This document shows positions 1 through 10,330 of a stretch of 64,000 bases of DNA, one piece after another (position 1 is the first letter of the stretch; each line of letters begins with the position of its first letter). Origin of the DNA: Lutraria lutraria (taxonomy: Eukaryota > Mollusca > Bivalvia > Venerida > Mactridae); contig OZ026848.1 of assembly GCA_964023205.1 (NCBI GenBank), positions 31,235,912 to 31,299,911 on the forward strand, in the 5' to 3' direction. A program made the position numbers and the translations under genes. Under the pieces are notes generated by a model. The model was not told where the DNA came from. It saw nothing but the letters and a program-made list of their open reading frames with translations, and ran no database searches.

Positions 1-121
1 TGATTTTTTTGCATGACACAGATGCTGCAGTGATCACAAAAGCTTGACTTTTTCTTCAAAAAACAGACAAGCTAAAAATAATTACAAAGTCTTTACATAA
101 AACAACAGACACAAATAGATA
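1..121. other. intron 3 of the VOPP1-like gene (part)
   Basis: Intronic sequence on the minus strand after the donor at 122-127. No exon was recognised; the transmembrane/tail exons must lie to the left of the window. Confidence 0.6.
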
Positions 122-127
122 ACTTAC

Positions 128-205
128 CAAAAATACCAGAGTTTATAGAATTCATCAATATTCTCACAACATCGATCACCGCAACAATATTGAAAGGCAC
201 TGCAA
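128..205 (-). CDS. VOPP1-like gene, coding exon 3
   Basis: 78 bp with an atgtttcag acceptor and a gtaagt donor. It begins by completing a His codon, encodes the CCGDRCC core and ends inside the codon of the last W of LWYFW. The size and both phases are identical to exon 3 of the plus-strand paralogue (8107-8184). Confidence 0.9.
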
Positions 206-3200
206 CTGAAACATAAACATTACAATAGGATATATTAAGTCAAATAGTATTCTGAAGCCAGTTATTTTACAGACCAGGCCTAAATTAAAAATATGTTTGT
301 TTGCCCTTTACCGACCCTGAATTTTAGAAGAGGGTCGGTAGGTAGGAAAAATATTTTTTATTTCATTTCTGTATTTGACCTTTACTTAGCATGAAATTAC
401 ACTTCTATCTAGAAGCATTCTATAGTCATTTTATGTATTCTGCTACCATACAATTTATTGTGTCCTTTAATAAGCCATAAACATTTACTCAGTGCCTTTA
501 CACACATGATTGTTTTCCTTCAAAAGCACTGAGTACATGTATATTTTCCCAAGTATAAAAAAAAGTTCTCCCAGATTTTGCAATAAAAATTTTTGAGTCA
601 GCATGATTTTTTCCGGTCGGTCGGTAAAGGGCAAACAAACTTAATTTTAATTTAAGCCCCATTATAGTTTGTCCAAATTTCTAGTCCAATGAAATGTCTG
701 CATTTCATTTGAAATTTGAAAAATTTATAGCATAAAATATGCCAAGAACCTGGTATGGAGAAAATAAGTCACAATTTTTTTTTCGTATGAACAGAAATTA
801 GGACAAACTTCAAATCAGTTATCATTCATATTTCATTTCCGCGTACTGCTTGTTCTAAGGTAGATAAAGTCTATTAGACAATCAGGTATTAATGATAGGT
901 CACCTAAAACAGGTCACATGCTCCTTCATAGCAAAAACTACTTTCAGCATACCAATATTCCTGCAGACTCGGGCCGCAGGTAATGAGTTCCTACAATTCA
1001 TTGACTCAAAGGATTGACATACCATGTGACTATAACAGTAGACAAGGATCACACTCAGTGTATTTCAAAAGCCAGAATTCTTCCTTGATGTCTCAGCTCA
1101 TACACAATGTGGTACTTAACTTGATTTCATAATAAATGTACATAATATTATTTTTAAAAAAACATTAGGCATAAGATAAGAGGTTTTGATTAACCCTAAA
1201 CCTGCCATATTTTTTTCTGAAAAACATAGAATTTTTTTTCAACCTCCGTTACCTTGGTAATTTTTTTCTTAACAATATTTTCCATTCATATAAATTATAT
1301 CTTCAAACTTGAAAAAAATAACTGAACAATATTTTACCATAATACTACTGACCCTATAACTTTTTAGGATGCTATTAAGCAACAGTTTGATTACTCTCTC
1401 TAATACCAGCGTACTTTTGAAACAAAAATTAGTAAAACATGAAACTGTTCTGGTTACCTACTTGTTTTTATATTTTAACTTAACTACCTTGTATTGTATC
1501 GTAAAATATCATATTAATTAGCATGTTTTGCTCTGTATCACATGATAACTGTAATGTATCATGTGATATGATGATCGTATCATATCACATGATCAACACA
1601 TCGTATCACATGATCACCGTATCGTTTCTTTATTTGTTTTGTTTGTTTATATCAAGTTTTACGCCCCTTTTCAACAGTCAGTCATATGAGTGGACAGTTC
1701 ACCTAAGCATCATTCCCGGGAAGAACCAGTACTAGACTCCCATATCCTCTGTAAGCAACTGCTTACTTTCTCACATAAAGAGACACGATCGGTAGCGGCG
1801 CTCAAACCCACGACCTCACCGCATCTTATCACATGATCACCGTATTGTATCACATAATTACAGTATCATATCACATGATGAAAGTATCGTCTTATCCCTA
1901 CTCCATATACATAAACCCCTTTATATGTATACTGGTCATATGTATTACCTCTTGTCTAAAGCTTAAAATTCATTACAGTACTAGTACTAGTGTGCAATCA
2001 TGAAACCATTTAATTCTCATTAAGAAGTCTTTTTCATAAAATCATGTCAATTAAAAAGCATAAAAACTACCAGTATAATACAATAAAATAATACATCAAC
2101 AGTAACTGTTGCTGATCGTATTTCTTGACACACTAGCGTACGGCCATATTGATTTTTGAGTTGTATACATACTACCGCTTATCGGCCAATCAAATGTGTG
2201 ATACAAAGTCACTCGGGAAATTCCTGTGACTGTATTAAAGTCCAACCAATCAAAACTTTGTTTTAAGAGATAAAATGAATTAAAATGCGATACAATTACA
2301 TAGCAGTACAGAATTGAATTCAAATGATTGTATGAAAGATACCGGTAAATTGACTTGACTGTAGAAATGACAAAAATCATCGATGAAAATGTTTGAAAGT
2401 CACAGTATGCAATGTAAACAAATGCTAGGTGGAAACGGAAGTGAAGGCGACACGCATGTGCCAGTCATTGTCATTATATAGGCACTAGTGGTAATATGTA
2501 TACAGCTGTAATAAGTATATAAATGATATACTGTAATATTTCATCATTCAGTAAGGATGTGAAACGTGAGCACTAAACACTTAATTCTGGAATTGTGAAG
2601 ATGTTGTATGCTTTAATTAAAACTGACAACTTCCGAATCTGAAGTACTGTGAGCACTCTACTAGCACTCTTCTAGCACTCTTCTATATGATAACTCCATC
2701 AATCCAGCAGAGTGATATTAATCAATAAACTGGAGTGTTATTAAAAGCTCAGAATATTAAAACTTGATAAATGATAAAAGTAAATATACACCATTTATAA
2801 ACAACATTTTTAAATATCACACACACAAGAAACAGTATGTTTACTTACTGAAAATGTGATGATTTTCCAAATCCTGTTTTGTGCCAACAATACTTACATT
2901 CCACCTGAAAAGAGTAATGTTTTGTTTTCAAAATAGCATCATAATTTTTCAAAATAAAAATTTACAGTTATCAAATTGAATAAACTTGCTACCAACTTTC
3001 TAAATCAATCTAAAAAACAATTCAGTTTAAAAATCACTATTGCCTTAGCTAAAAGAACAGATAGGTACATCAATGAAATGAGATCTCAAAATAGTATAAG
3101 ATTTCACCATCAATTAATTTAGTAATTTACTTGAGAAAATGAAATAACTGTTGTTATTACTATAAGGCTGTTCATATATTTGGTTGGGCAATATATGTTA

Positions 3201-5199
3201 CAGTGCATAGAATTTCCTTGTATCAGATTTACAACTTAAAACTTTTTAACCGTGCATGGCCTTGATACAAATTTCTATCCTAGCCCTAAAACACAACCCA
3301 AGGTAGGAAGGGATATATAATTACCGGTATATATTTTTTTATCATTTTGTACCAAGACAAGTCAGCAATCACATTGTTTAAAATGCTGATACCAAAGACA
3401 CATACAGAAAAAATCCCTGTTTGCACTCCTTGTACTGAAAAAAAATCTAGTACCAACCCAAGCAATATAGTATGAAGGGTGATCGTTATGTATATAAAAT
3501 TATCAATTTCAACCACAAGTGAATAAAATTACTCCTTTTCAAAGTAGATCCCCTGAGACTTAACTTGTTACATCACCTGAACCAAGAATCAAAGGCATGA
3601 CATAAGCTGTCACATGACAACACTCAATGCCACAATAATAGCACTTCCAAGCTCTTTCCAAGACCCTGCAAACTGATCTTGAACATTTGGAAAGAGAAAG
3701 AAATCACAGACAGCCAAATCAGGACTGTACGGTGGGTGTTGTAGATGTTTCATGTTTCATTCTGTCATTACCACACAGCTGAGATGTACTGGGCATTATT
3801 GTGGTGCAAAATAAAACCCGACCTGGCAACTTCCAGGCACTTGCCTTTAATAGCCCAGCAGAGTTTGGTTTGGGGTATGGTGGAGTATTACTCACTAAGA
3901 AGTATACTTGAGGTGTCACAGAAAATGACTGACATCACTTTACCGGCTGAATTGGGAAGACATGCTTTTACAGGGGGTGGAGTCAAACTGTGCTTCCGTT
4001 TAACAAACTTTTGTTTACTTTCTGGCTCAAAGAAGTGGAACCGGGTTTCATCACTTGTAATCATCTTATGTTATGAAACATTTCACATTCCTCAGAAAAA
4101 TGACTAAAAAAATCTTGGCACAAATTTTAGAGCATCTTCCCCTCAGGAAAATTCTTTAAAATCATGCAATTTCCCCTAAAATTCATTTTACTTTTTTCCC
4201 CTTTTTTGCAAAAAATTTTTTTTTTACTCAAATTTAAAGAAAAGGCCCCTTCCCTTACCTGTGAAAAAAAGTCCTGAAGATTGTTTAATTAGGATAATTG
4301 ACAGAGCAAGCTAGGGCTCCTAGATTTACAAATGCATTTGATTCCATGAGCTACCTACCATTACTAGCTGTGTAATGTAGCGACATTTGTAATTTATATG
4401 TTTTGTGGAATTCCCCTAAAGAGATGGTCGTTAATTTCAGACCCGAAATGGGATTCCTGAGTTAACTAAGTAAACGGTTTCATTATACTAACAGAAACTA
4501 ATTACAATGTTCAGTATGTATTCATACATACATAAGAAATAGTACACCATGGACTGGCAATTAATACAGCAGTGAGTGGAATCAATAAACTGCGTCTGAC
4601 TGTACACTACAGTGTTGGCATCTTAAGGAACTTAAAGATCATAAACAGAAAAAGTATGCAGTTTTTATTATTTCTATAAATAACAGTGACATAACTAAGT
4701 GTATTATGTCATGCAATATCCCGATTTAACACAATTGACTGACAAGTCATAGCACTCATGTTTAGACTAAGTACATCTAAAGGCATCATATGCAATACAG
4801 ATTTAATAGCTTTGTGCGTAGATTGGCACAATAACCTGCATCTTAATACAAATGCATGAAAATTAACATATAGGTCATGAATGCTGTTGTACATATCACG
4901 TACTAGTGTAATGCATGCCAGTATCGCGCTAGCTTTGGTTTGCAGTCAAATGAGGACCACTTCAAATTAAATATACAATATTTTCGAACGTCCGTCAAGT
5001 TTATGCTCGGTTGAGGTTTGTATTCTATGAATGTTTTATTCAGACTTGTGTACTGTACATATATATATACATTCTTTCGTTTCACCACTAATGAGCAATA
5101 ATATTTTCACACTTTGCACGTTATCAATAAATAAAAAACAATGACAATACTTACAACTGCAATAAAATATAAAATGAACACTGATAATATCCAAAACAT
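128..5199 (-). CDS. VOPP1-like membrane protein, 5' part (gene span; three coding exons, runs off left edge)
   Basis: Minus-strand gene assembled from exons 5155-5199, 2849-2904 and 128-205; phases agree (0, 2, 2). The first 60 residues show a hydrophobic signal peptide (about residues 1-15), then a cysteine-rich ectodomain with KYCWHKTG and QYCCGDRCC, then the start of the transmembrane segment at LWYFW. The spacing C-x-W ... CCG-x-x-CC ... LWYFW matches vertebrate VOPP1 (ECOP), a small vesicular/lysosomal type I membrane protein that binds WW-domain proteins through a C-terminal PPxY. That tail would lie beyond the left edge, so it cannot be checked. It is transcribed away from a plus-strand paralogue. 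Family assignment rests on motif spacing and on exon structure shared with the neighbour. The exact orthologue (VOPP1 or WBP1/WBP1L) is uncertain. Confidence 0.82.
276..660. mobile_element. MITE with ~45-bp terminal inverted repeats
   Basis: The left end reads GTTTGTTTGCCCTTTACCGA (295-314) and the right end carries its inverse near 620-640. The similarity continues outward through TAAATTAAAA at 281 and its inverse at 643-656. It is non-coding, about 385 bp, and lies in intron 2 of the VOPP1-like gene. Part of the interior (ggtaggtaggaaaaatat) recurs near 39815 and 42280. Confidence 0.7.
666..809. mobile_element. short MITE-like element with ~17-bp TIRs
   Basis: AGTTTGTCCAAATTTCT at the left is mirrored by AGAAATTAGGACAAACT at the right (one mismatch or gap). 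The span is about 144 bp with no coding capacity. Confidence 0.55.
1523..1885. repeat. TCACATGA short-period repeat split by a SINE
   Basis: The motif TATCACATGAT (or its inverse ATCATGTGATA) occurs repeatedly with spacing near 20 bp on both sides of a SINE insertion at 1624-1833. Each motif contains the E-box core CACATG. The array lies in intron 2 of the VOPP1-like gene. Confidence 0.7.
1624..1833 (-). mobile_element. tRNA-derived SINE, family A (minus copy)
   Basis: In reverse complement it carries a box-B-like GTGGGTTTGAGCGCC, then the body shared with copies at 20178, 26403 and 50190 (GTCTAGTACTGGTTCTT, GTGAACTGTCC, AAAAGGGGCGTAAAACT), ending in an A-rich AAACAAACAAAA tail. Confidence 0.8.
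2849..2904 (-). CDS. VOPP1-like gene, coding exon 2
   Basis: 56 bp between a ttttcag acceptor and a gtaagt donor. It reads VECKYCWHKTGFGKSSHF plus two bases. The C-x-W near the start corresponds to HCW in vertebrate VOPP1. Confidence 0.85.
2905..3540. other. intron 1 of the VOPP1-like gene, left part, no feature
   Basis: AT-rich intronic DNA. No exon, repeat with clear ends or RNA gene was recognised. Confidence 0.4.
3595..4075 (-). pseudogene. mariner (DD34D-type) transposase relic, catalytic half
   Basis: The minus-strand reading begins ITSDETRFHFFEPESKQ, matching the mariner signature DETW...FEPESK. It continues with SAGKVMSVIF, then HHNNAQ where mariners have HDNAP, then HPPYSPDLA and CDFFLFPN. 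The first Asp and the third Asp (in CDFF) remain; the second catalytic Asp is Asn. At least one frameshift and several in-frame stops (TAA and TGA near 3770-3900) interrupt it, so it is a dead fragment. No N-terminal HTH part and no terminal repeats were found. It lies inside intron 1 of the VOPP1-like gene. Confidence 0.85.
4110..4265. repeat. C/T-rich dispersed repeat fragment
   Basis: Stretches of CCCC and TTTT with aggccccttccc resemble segments near 18650-18735 and 49165-49365. This is probably an old dispersed repeat. Its ends could not be set. Confidence 0.35.
4270..5150. other. intron 1 of the VOPP1-like gene, right part
   Basis: No gene or clear element. Apparent short open frames here have no motif and no splice support. 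Confidence 0.4.
5155..5199 (-). CDS. VOPP1-like gene, coding exon 1 (signal peptide)
   Basis: Fifteen codons from an ATG at 5199 to a consensus gtaagt donor (intron begins at 5154), ending in phase 0. The peptide MFWILSVFILYFIAV is a typical short signal sequence. It joins in frame to the cysteine-rich exon at 2849-2904. Confidence 0.8.
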
Positions 5200-5545
5200 G
5201 CTTAAACTGTTTTAGGCAACTTTGTTTTCTTGAATTGACTTTGAAAATTTTCCAACATTAGTTTTTGTGCTGTCTGCTTCCCTGTCAATCAATGGATATT
5301 ATCCGAATATTCCGAATGATATTTTGGTCATTCCATTAATCTCCCACTGCGAATTTTTATATTTATTCAATGGTTGTGCGAATAAATGTTTGCATGTCTT
5401 CTAGTAAATTGTAAGCATGTTTGATTATAATTTAAATTTCTTGTACCATATTCATAAAAAAAATATTGACGGAAAATAAAAAAATCGGTAAATAGGGGAG
5501 ATGAATTCAACAGCACATTTCCATAGGTCACAGGTCAAAACAAAT
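5200..5545. promoter_or_regulatory. shared (bidirectional) promoter / 5' UTR interval
   Basis: 346 bp separate the ATGs of two divergently transcribed family members. Both 5' UTRs and both promoters must fall here unless either has a non-coding first exon. It is AT-rich with no obvious TATA box placed for either gene. A TATCCGAATATTCCGAATGA stretch near 5300 is a partial direct repeat that could be a binding site. Confidence 0.55.
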
Positions 5546-5605
5546 ATGGCGATGAATGTTGAGAAATCGTTGATCTTTGTTTGTTTTTGTAGCTTTTACG
5601 AAGCG
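5546..5605 (+). CDS. WBP1/VOPP1-like gene, coding exon 1 (signal peptide)
   Basis: Twenty codons from ATG to a gtaagt donor, phase 0: hydrophobic core [11 protein letters not shown] second in-frame ATG lies two codons downstream (5552). The first was chosen as the upstream-most; either gives a signal peptide. Confidence 0.82.
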
Positions 5606-8600
5606 GTAAGTAATCTTTATATGATTTTCCTGTCTGTTCATTAAGAACTTTATTTCTGATGGTATATTTACAAATCTGAGCTCAAAAATGTTCGCCGTAT
5701 TGTTGAAATCCAACATCAAACATAAGTTCATCGGTCGCCTGAGAAAATAAGAATCACAGTATTTGCGTGTCAATAAATATGACGAAAACGTTTCTGGATG
5801 TTTTATTCTATAATATCTCTTTGAATCATGCTAATGTGTACGCTTTTATTTTTTAACTCGCATTGCTTGCCAGTGAGCTCTGAAAATTACTCAGAGCAAG
5901 AAAAATATGTTTTGATGTAAATATATGACCATGGTGCACATGCAGGAACCTTATATTTTGTTATTCAATAAAAAAAAAAAATTCTGCTCAATAAAAAATT
6001 TACCTAAGTATAGACAAACACAATATATTTATATGTAGGTATTTTTTTTTATCGAATAACAGGTTCCTGTGATATAACGTACAAAGATGATATGGATCAA
6101 TTATAAATGCGTTAATTTTTACAACTGAACTTAAAGTTAAACAAACTTGTTTAGCCCTACTTATTTGGCTTTCTGGTTTCCCGGTTTCAGAAATGAATTG
6201 GAAGGCCGGGTCTTATGTATGACAGGGCCATTAAAAATCTGACTGTCACAAACAGTTTGGCTTTAATATATTTCATTATTTGTGTAAACCCATGGCATAG
6301 AATAGATCTATGACGCCATTTTCAACATGATCAAAATCAACGTCAGGCTGATAAGTACCATGGGATGACATCCATCTAACGCGATATTTTCTTTAGTAAT
6401 TAAGCACATAATAAATCCATTGAATATATATTAAGAAGGGCTTAATTACTTTCAATAAATGTTGTAGTGTCTGTTTAAACACTACTTATTGATTATTTGC
6501 TGTAATGGTTTGGGACTTTGGGGCCATGTGTGGTAATACATTACTCTTAATTAATAGGAGTAACAGAGTTTTGTTTTTAATTTCAGGTATCTGCCTACTA
6601 TTGTGATAATGACAAGTAAGTACAACATTACTATTAATGTTTTTATTATCACCTGATTCATCAGGTGAGCTTTTAGGATCGGTGAATGTCCGGCGTCCGT
6701 CGTATGTCCACAATTAGTTTGTTTACACTCTAGCAACCGCAGCTCTTTACGAATCTTGATTAAACTTGCTCACAATGTATATGGTCACAATGTCTCGGCT
6801 AAGTTCGATTATGGGCAAAATCTGATAATAACTTCTAGAGTTATGGGCCCTTGAATTACAAAATTTGCTATATTTAGCTTGTTTACACTCTAGCGCCTTC
6901 ATTTATTCACCAATCCTCAGCATGTTTTCAGTAAATGTGTATAACCAAAAGATCTTGGACAAGTTTGATTATGGGCGGAATCGGACCAGAACTTCAAGAG
7001 TTATGGGCCCTTGATTTTGAAAATTTGCTATATTTTAGCTTGTTTACACACTAGCGCCTTCATTTATACACCGATCCTAATAATATTTTCAGTAAATGAG
7101 TATAACCAAAAGATCTCGAACAAGTTCGATTATGGGCGGAATCGGACCACATCTTCAGGAGTTATGGGCCCTTGACTTAGCAAATTTGCTATATTTTAGC
7201 TTGTTTACACTCTAGCGCCTTCATTTATTCACCGATCCTAATCATATTTACAATGAATGTGTATGACCTTATGGTTTTGGACAAGTTAAGTTATGGGTGG
7301 AATCGGACCACAACTTCAAGAGTTATGGACCCTTGAATTAGAAAATTTACTACGTTTTAGCTTGTTTAACAGTATTATACCTTCATTGTTGGTTTTGATC
7401 TCAAAATCTACGTAAAAATGAGTTTTACGAGATGGAAACTATATTACCTGGTCATTGATTATTGGCCTTTGTTCTCAGGTGAGCGATAAAGGGCCAATGT
7501 GGCCCTCTTGTTGTAAATACATATCTCTTGATGTATGCTAGCTGTTGTTAGATGATCTTGTACCAATTTTATGTACAAGGGGTGGATCAAATCTTGACTC
7601 CGCCTTGCAGTGTATTTGTCACACAGTGTCCCCATCCCAATTTTCAAACCAAGTACTGTGTTCAGAAAATCGTAGGAAAGGGTGAGAGATTTAAGTTTGT
7701 AATTACTAATTAGGGAACCTGTCAAGAAAATATCTGTTGAGAGCTATACCAGTTTGCTTGGAGTATGAAATGAGTAAAGACTCCTACTGTCCTAATTGAT
7801 AGATTTCAAATGAAATGTCAGTCTAGATATACTGAAATCACAGGTGCAATAGTTCATCATGGCAAGTATCAGTACTATGTGTGAATAATGTGACTGAACA
7901 TTTTTTAGGACTGGTTAATGTATCGTTTACTACTCTGTCACAGTCTGTGTCTCTAAAGTATATTAATTATAATTATCAAGTATCATCAGTTCAAGTATGC
8001 AGTTCATTTCTAGTAATTCTATTTCTAATGACAAAGCAGAGATTTTTTATTTTGATAAACCTACTACATGTAGATTCAAAATGTTCACATTATGTGTGTG
8101 TTTTAGATGCCTAGAGGAAGAGTTTTGTTGTGGTGAAAACATTTGTTGTGTGTCATATAAAGTTTGGGAATTGTGGTATTTCTGGTAAGTTTTTGAAATC
8201 AACAGGTTTGTAGGTATTTCATTATTTTGTACTGTGCTACATGAAGAAAACAAAAACATATTTATATTTCGAAAAAACTGTTACCAGCTGCACTGAAAAT
8301 AAATTTAATATCATGCACCAACTTGACAGAATTCATGTTAAAGTTTTGATTCAGATTTGTGTGTTTTCAAAATTTATTAGTCTACTAAAAACTTATAATG
8401 TGAAAAAAATAATTGGACATGAATCAGGGTGCTCACTAGACATAAAAAATCAACTCTTGGCCAATACCAATTTCAAATGTCAACAAAATTTCCTGTTTAT
8501 GTAATGGTACAAATTCTCTAGTGTCAGAATTTTTATTTTCCTTATGTCAAGGGTCAAAGGCTAATTTCAAGAGTCAAAGGCTAATTTCAAAAGTCAAAGG

Positions 8601-9802
8601 CTAATTTAAATAGTCAAAGGCTAAATTCAAGGGTCAAATAAAAGCCCTGTAAATGTCATTTGTATTCCAGGTGTGGTATACTGTTCTGCGTATTCTTGCT
8701 GTCATTATGTGGATGTTTTTGGAGGGAGAGACAGAGAGCATACTGGGTGTTTCATTCACCAACTACATACAGACCACTGGGACATGAAGACAATGTCAAA
8801 TATAATGTAGGTCAATGTCTTTGTTTCTACGTGTATAGCATAAACAGCTGATTTCTTAAAATTTGGATACCAGAATTTAAATTTTAATATAGTTTGAAAC
8901 AATGCCCCCTCTGGGTGACCTTGACCATTGACTTACTAACTTTAAAATGTAAAGGTCCTGTAGAGGTTGTCATGTGGAACCAACATATGACATTTGATGA
9001 TTGTAGGTGGAAGCGTTTTGATTTTAAAGGCAAGGTTAAATAAAGTTTGGTTAAAACAAACAGACAGACAGGCAAAAAACAATATTATTATACCCCAAAT
9101 CTATTGAAACGGGGGCATAGGAATGAAGTGCGTAAGGATTTCTCATGATAGTCCATCCAAAATTGAGCAAATACCTTGAAGAAAGCATACAGTTGGTTAG
9201 AATAAAATAATGTAATATGAGGTTAAATATGGTGAATATCAAACTCTCTTCTATATTCTATAATTGTTTCCTCAGTAACTGTTGCTGACCTGTTCTTATG
9301 CTTAAAGTCAGGAATTGAAGACAAAAGCTGCTACTGAATTACTGACATAATTCTTTTCTGTAAAACTTACAGTTTGGAGTCTTGACAAAGTAGCTGAATT
9401 TTAGGATTCCTTGAAGCTAAAGCAGGTCAACTTTTGTTGTTTTTTAGGAGATGAATTTATAAAGTGAAGTCTTATCCTATAGCTATCATGTACTCAATGA
9501 ATTTCAGCCTTTGCCTTTTATACTGCTCTCTTAGGCTGGAAATCAAACTGTCTCTTACCATTGTGAATGAATATACACACTCTCTCGTTTTTTCACAGGT
9601 TTTGTTTTCAGTATATACTTTTATGTTTCAGCCAACAGATCCTTACCAAACAAAGGAACGGTCTGTATCTCCAACATTTTACAATCAGACACAGAAACAG
9701 AATTCTTCCTGGTACTCGACACATCCTGCCAACAATATGTCCACACAGCAATATTCTGATAATGAACCCCTTTATGAGACTGGCCGGGAACCGGATTACT
9801 GA
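5546..9802 (+). CDS. WBP1/VOPP1-family single-pass membrane protein (gene span; five coding exons, complete)
   Basis: Joined exons 5546-5605, 6587-6615, 8107-8184, 8671-8806 and 9632-9802 give 157 residues (VOPP1 is about 170). A signal peptide (about 1-23) is followed by a short ectodomain [21 protein letters not shown] with the family CCG-x-x-CC core. Next comes ELWYFW entering a transmembrane helix (about 51-73) and a basic stop-transfer WRERQR. The cytosolic tail is rich in Ser, Gln, Pro and Tyr and ends REPDY. Vertebrate WBP1, WBP1L and VOPP1 are type I membrane proteins that recruit WW-domain ligases or WWOX by PPxY. This tail has no PPxY, so WW binding is doubtful. It is divergent from, and structurally parallel to, the minus-strand gene at 128-5199. 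The short ectodomain looks more WBP1-like than VOPP1-like. Confidence 0.82.
6587..6615 (+). CDS. WBP1/VOPP1-like gene, coding exon 2
   Basis: 29 bp micro-exon between tttcag and gtaagt encoding VSAYYCDND plus two bases (phase 2). It is shorter than the 56-bp equivalent in the minus-strand paralogue, which carries an extra C-x-W segment. Confidence 0.85.
6645..7511. mobile_element. non-autonomous element with hairpin ends and ~160-bp internal repeats
   Basis: The left end has the palindrome CACCTGATTCATCAGGTG. The right end has CAGGTGAGCGATAAAGGGCC followed by a GGCC stem and CTCTTGT. In between, four to five units of about 160 bp begin with GTTTACACTCTAG near 6721, 6881, 7042 and 7203. The same right terminus closes copies at 28467 and 39732. 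A 3' hairpin without TIRs is Helitron-like, but no transposase is present and the terminal CTRR rule is not met exactly. It lies 30 bp after exon 2. Confidence 0.6.
7540..7715 (+). mobile_element. SINE family D, partial
   Basis: Shares GTCCCCATCCCAA, AACCAAGTACTG and the following AAATC..AGG segment with the fuller copy at 48245-48425. The tRNA head is degraded. Confidence 0.5.
8107..8184 (+). CDS. WBP1/VOPP1-like gene, coding exon 3
   Basis: 78 bp between ttttag and gtaagt. It encodes [14 protein letters not shown] through ELWYF and ends inside the final W codon. Length and phases equal exon 3 of the divergent paralogue. Confidence 0.92.
8427..8652 (-). repeat. dispersed repeat R1 with internal 20-bp tandem
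   Basis: Begins GGTGCTCACTAGAC and ends TCAAATAAAAGCCCTG, matching the segment at 23818-24007 and the inverse of 10926-11135 and 23429-23600. Positions 8551-8640 are about 4.5 copies of a 20-bp unit (GTCAAAGGCTAATTTCAAGA). It ends about 20 bp before the exon 4 acceptor. Confidence 0.6.
8671..8806 (+). CDS. WBP1/VOPP1-like gene, coding exon 4 (transmembrane)
   Basis: 136 bp between attccag and gtaggt, ending in phase 0. It completes the W and encodes [17 protein letters not shown], a membrane span, then the basic RERQR anchor. Confidence 0.9.
8807..9631. other. intron 4 of the WBP1/VOPP1-like gene
   Basis: AT-rich intron. A short segment at 9085-9125 (taccccaaatctattgaaacgg) resembles the 'gggggtat' dispersed repeat. 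No other feature. Confidence 0.45.
9632..9802 (+). CDS. WBP1/VOPP1-like gene, last coding exon
   Basis: 57 codons from the acceptor tgtttcag to [19 protein letters not shown]... ending REPDY. An alternative upstream acceptor (tttcacag, exon start 9599) is also in frame and would add 11 hydrophobic residues. The downstream acceptor is preferred because the extra segment looks intronic. Confidence 0.85.
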   Translation, partial: PTDPYQTKERSVSPTFYNQTQKQNSSWYSTHPANNMSTQQYSDNEPLYETGREPDY

Positions 9803-10117
9803 TGTCCTGTTTCCATGGAAACAGTTTGATCATAGGTTTCTTTATGACATGTTATCTTGTTTATATTATCTCTAGGCCATTGTCTTTGTGTCTGTTTATG
9901 TTTTATGATGTATGTAATTAATTCTTAAGTCATTTTACTTCAAGTGATAAAAAATGAAAATATTTCAAGTACTAATAGTGATATTTTTGTCTTCTTTACT
10001 AGAACTATTTTACAATGACAAAATTATAATACTTCTTTGTTGGTAACTTAGATTTCAGTTCTAGATGTCCTTCATCTGCTTATGCTAAAACTATAAGTTT
10101 TATCATCAAAACAAAGT

Positions 10118-10330
10118 CAGGGCTTTTTTTCCCAAAATTTGGGAAGTGGCCTTAGCCTTTCATTTCGGGAAAATTCAAGCGCGGTTTTGGCCAAATTTGG
10201 AGAAGGTTAGATCACCAAGTTTAAATAGCATGGTATTTTTCATTTTTGGGAATTTCTTTCCCCAAATTTGGGAAAAGAGCCTTTTTGCAATTGGGAAATC
10301 ACCGAATATAAGCCTCTGTTATAGAAAGAA
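10118..10330 (+). repeat. dispersed repeat R2 (CCCAAATTTGGG-rich)
   Basis: Several copies of cccaaatttggg with ggcttagcc-like text, ending AAGCCTCTGTTATAGA. An inverted copy lies at 25160-25335. Confidence 0.5.
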
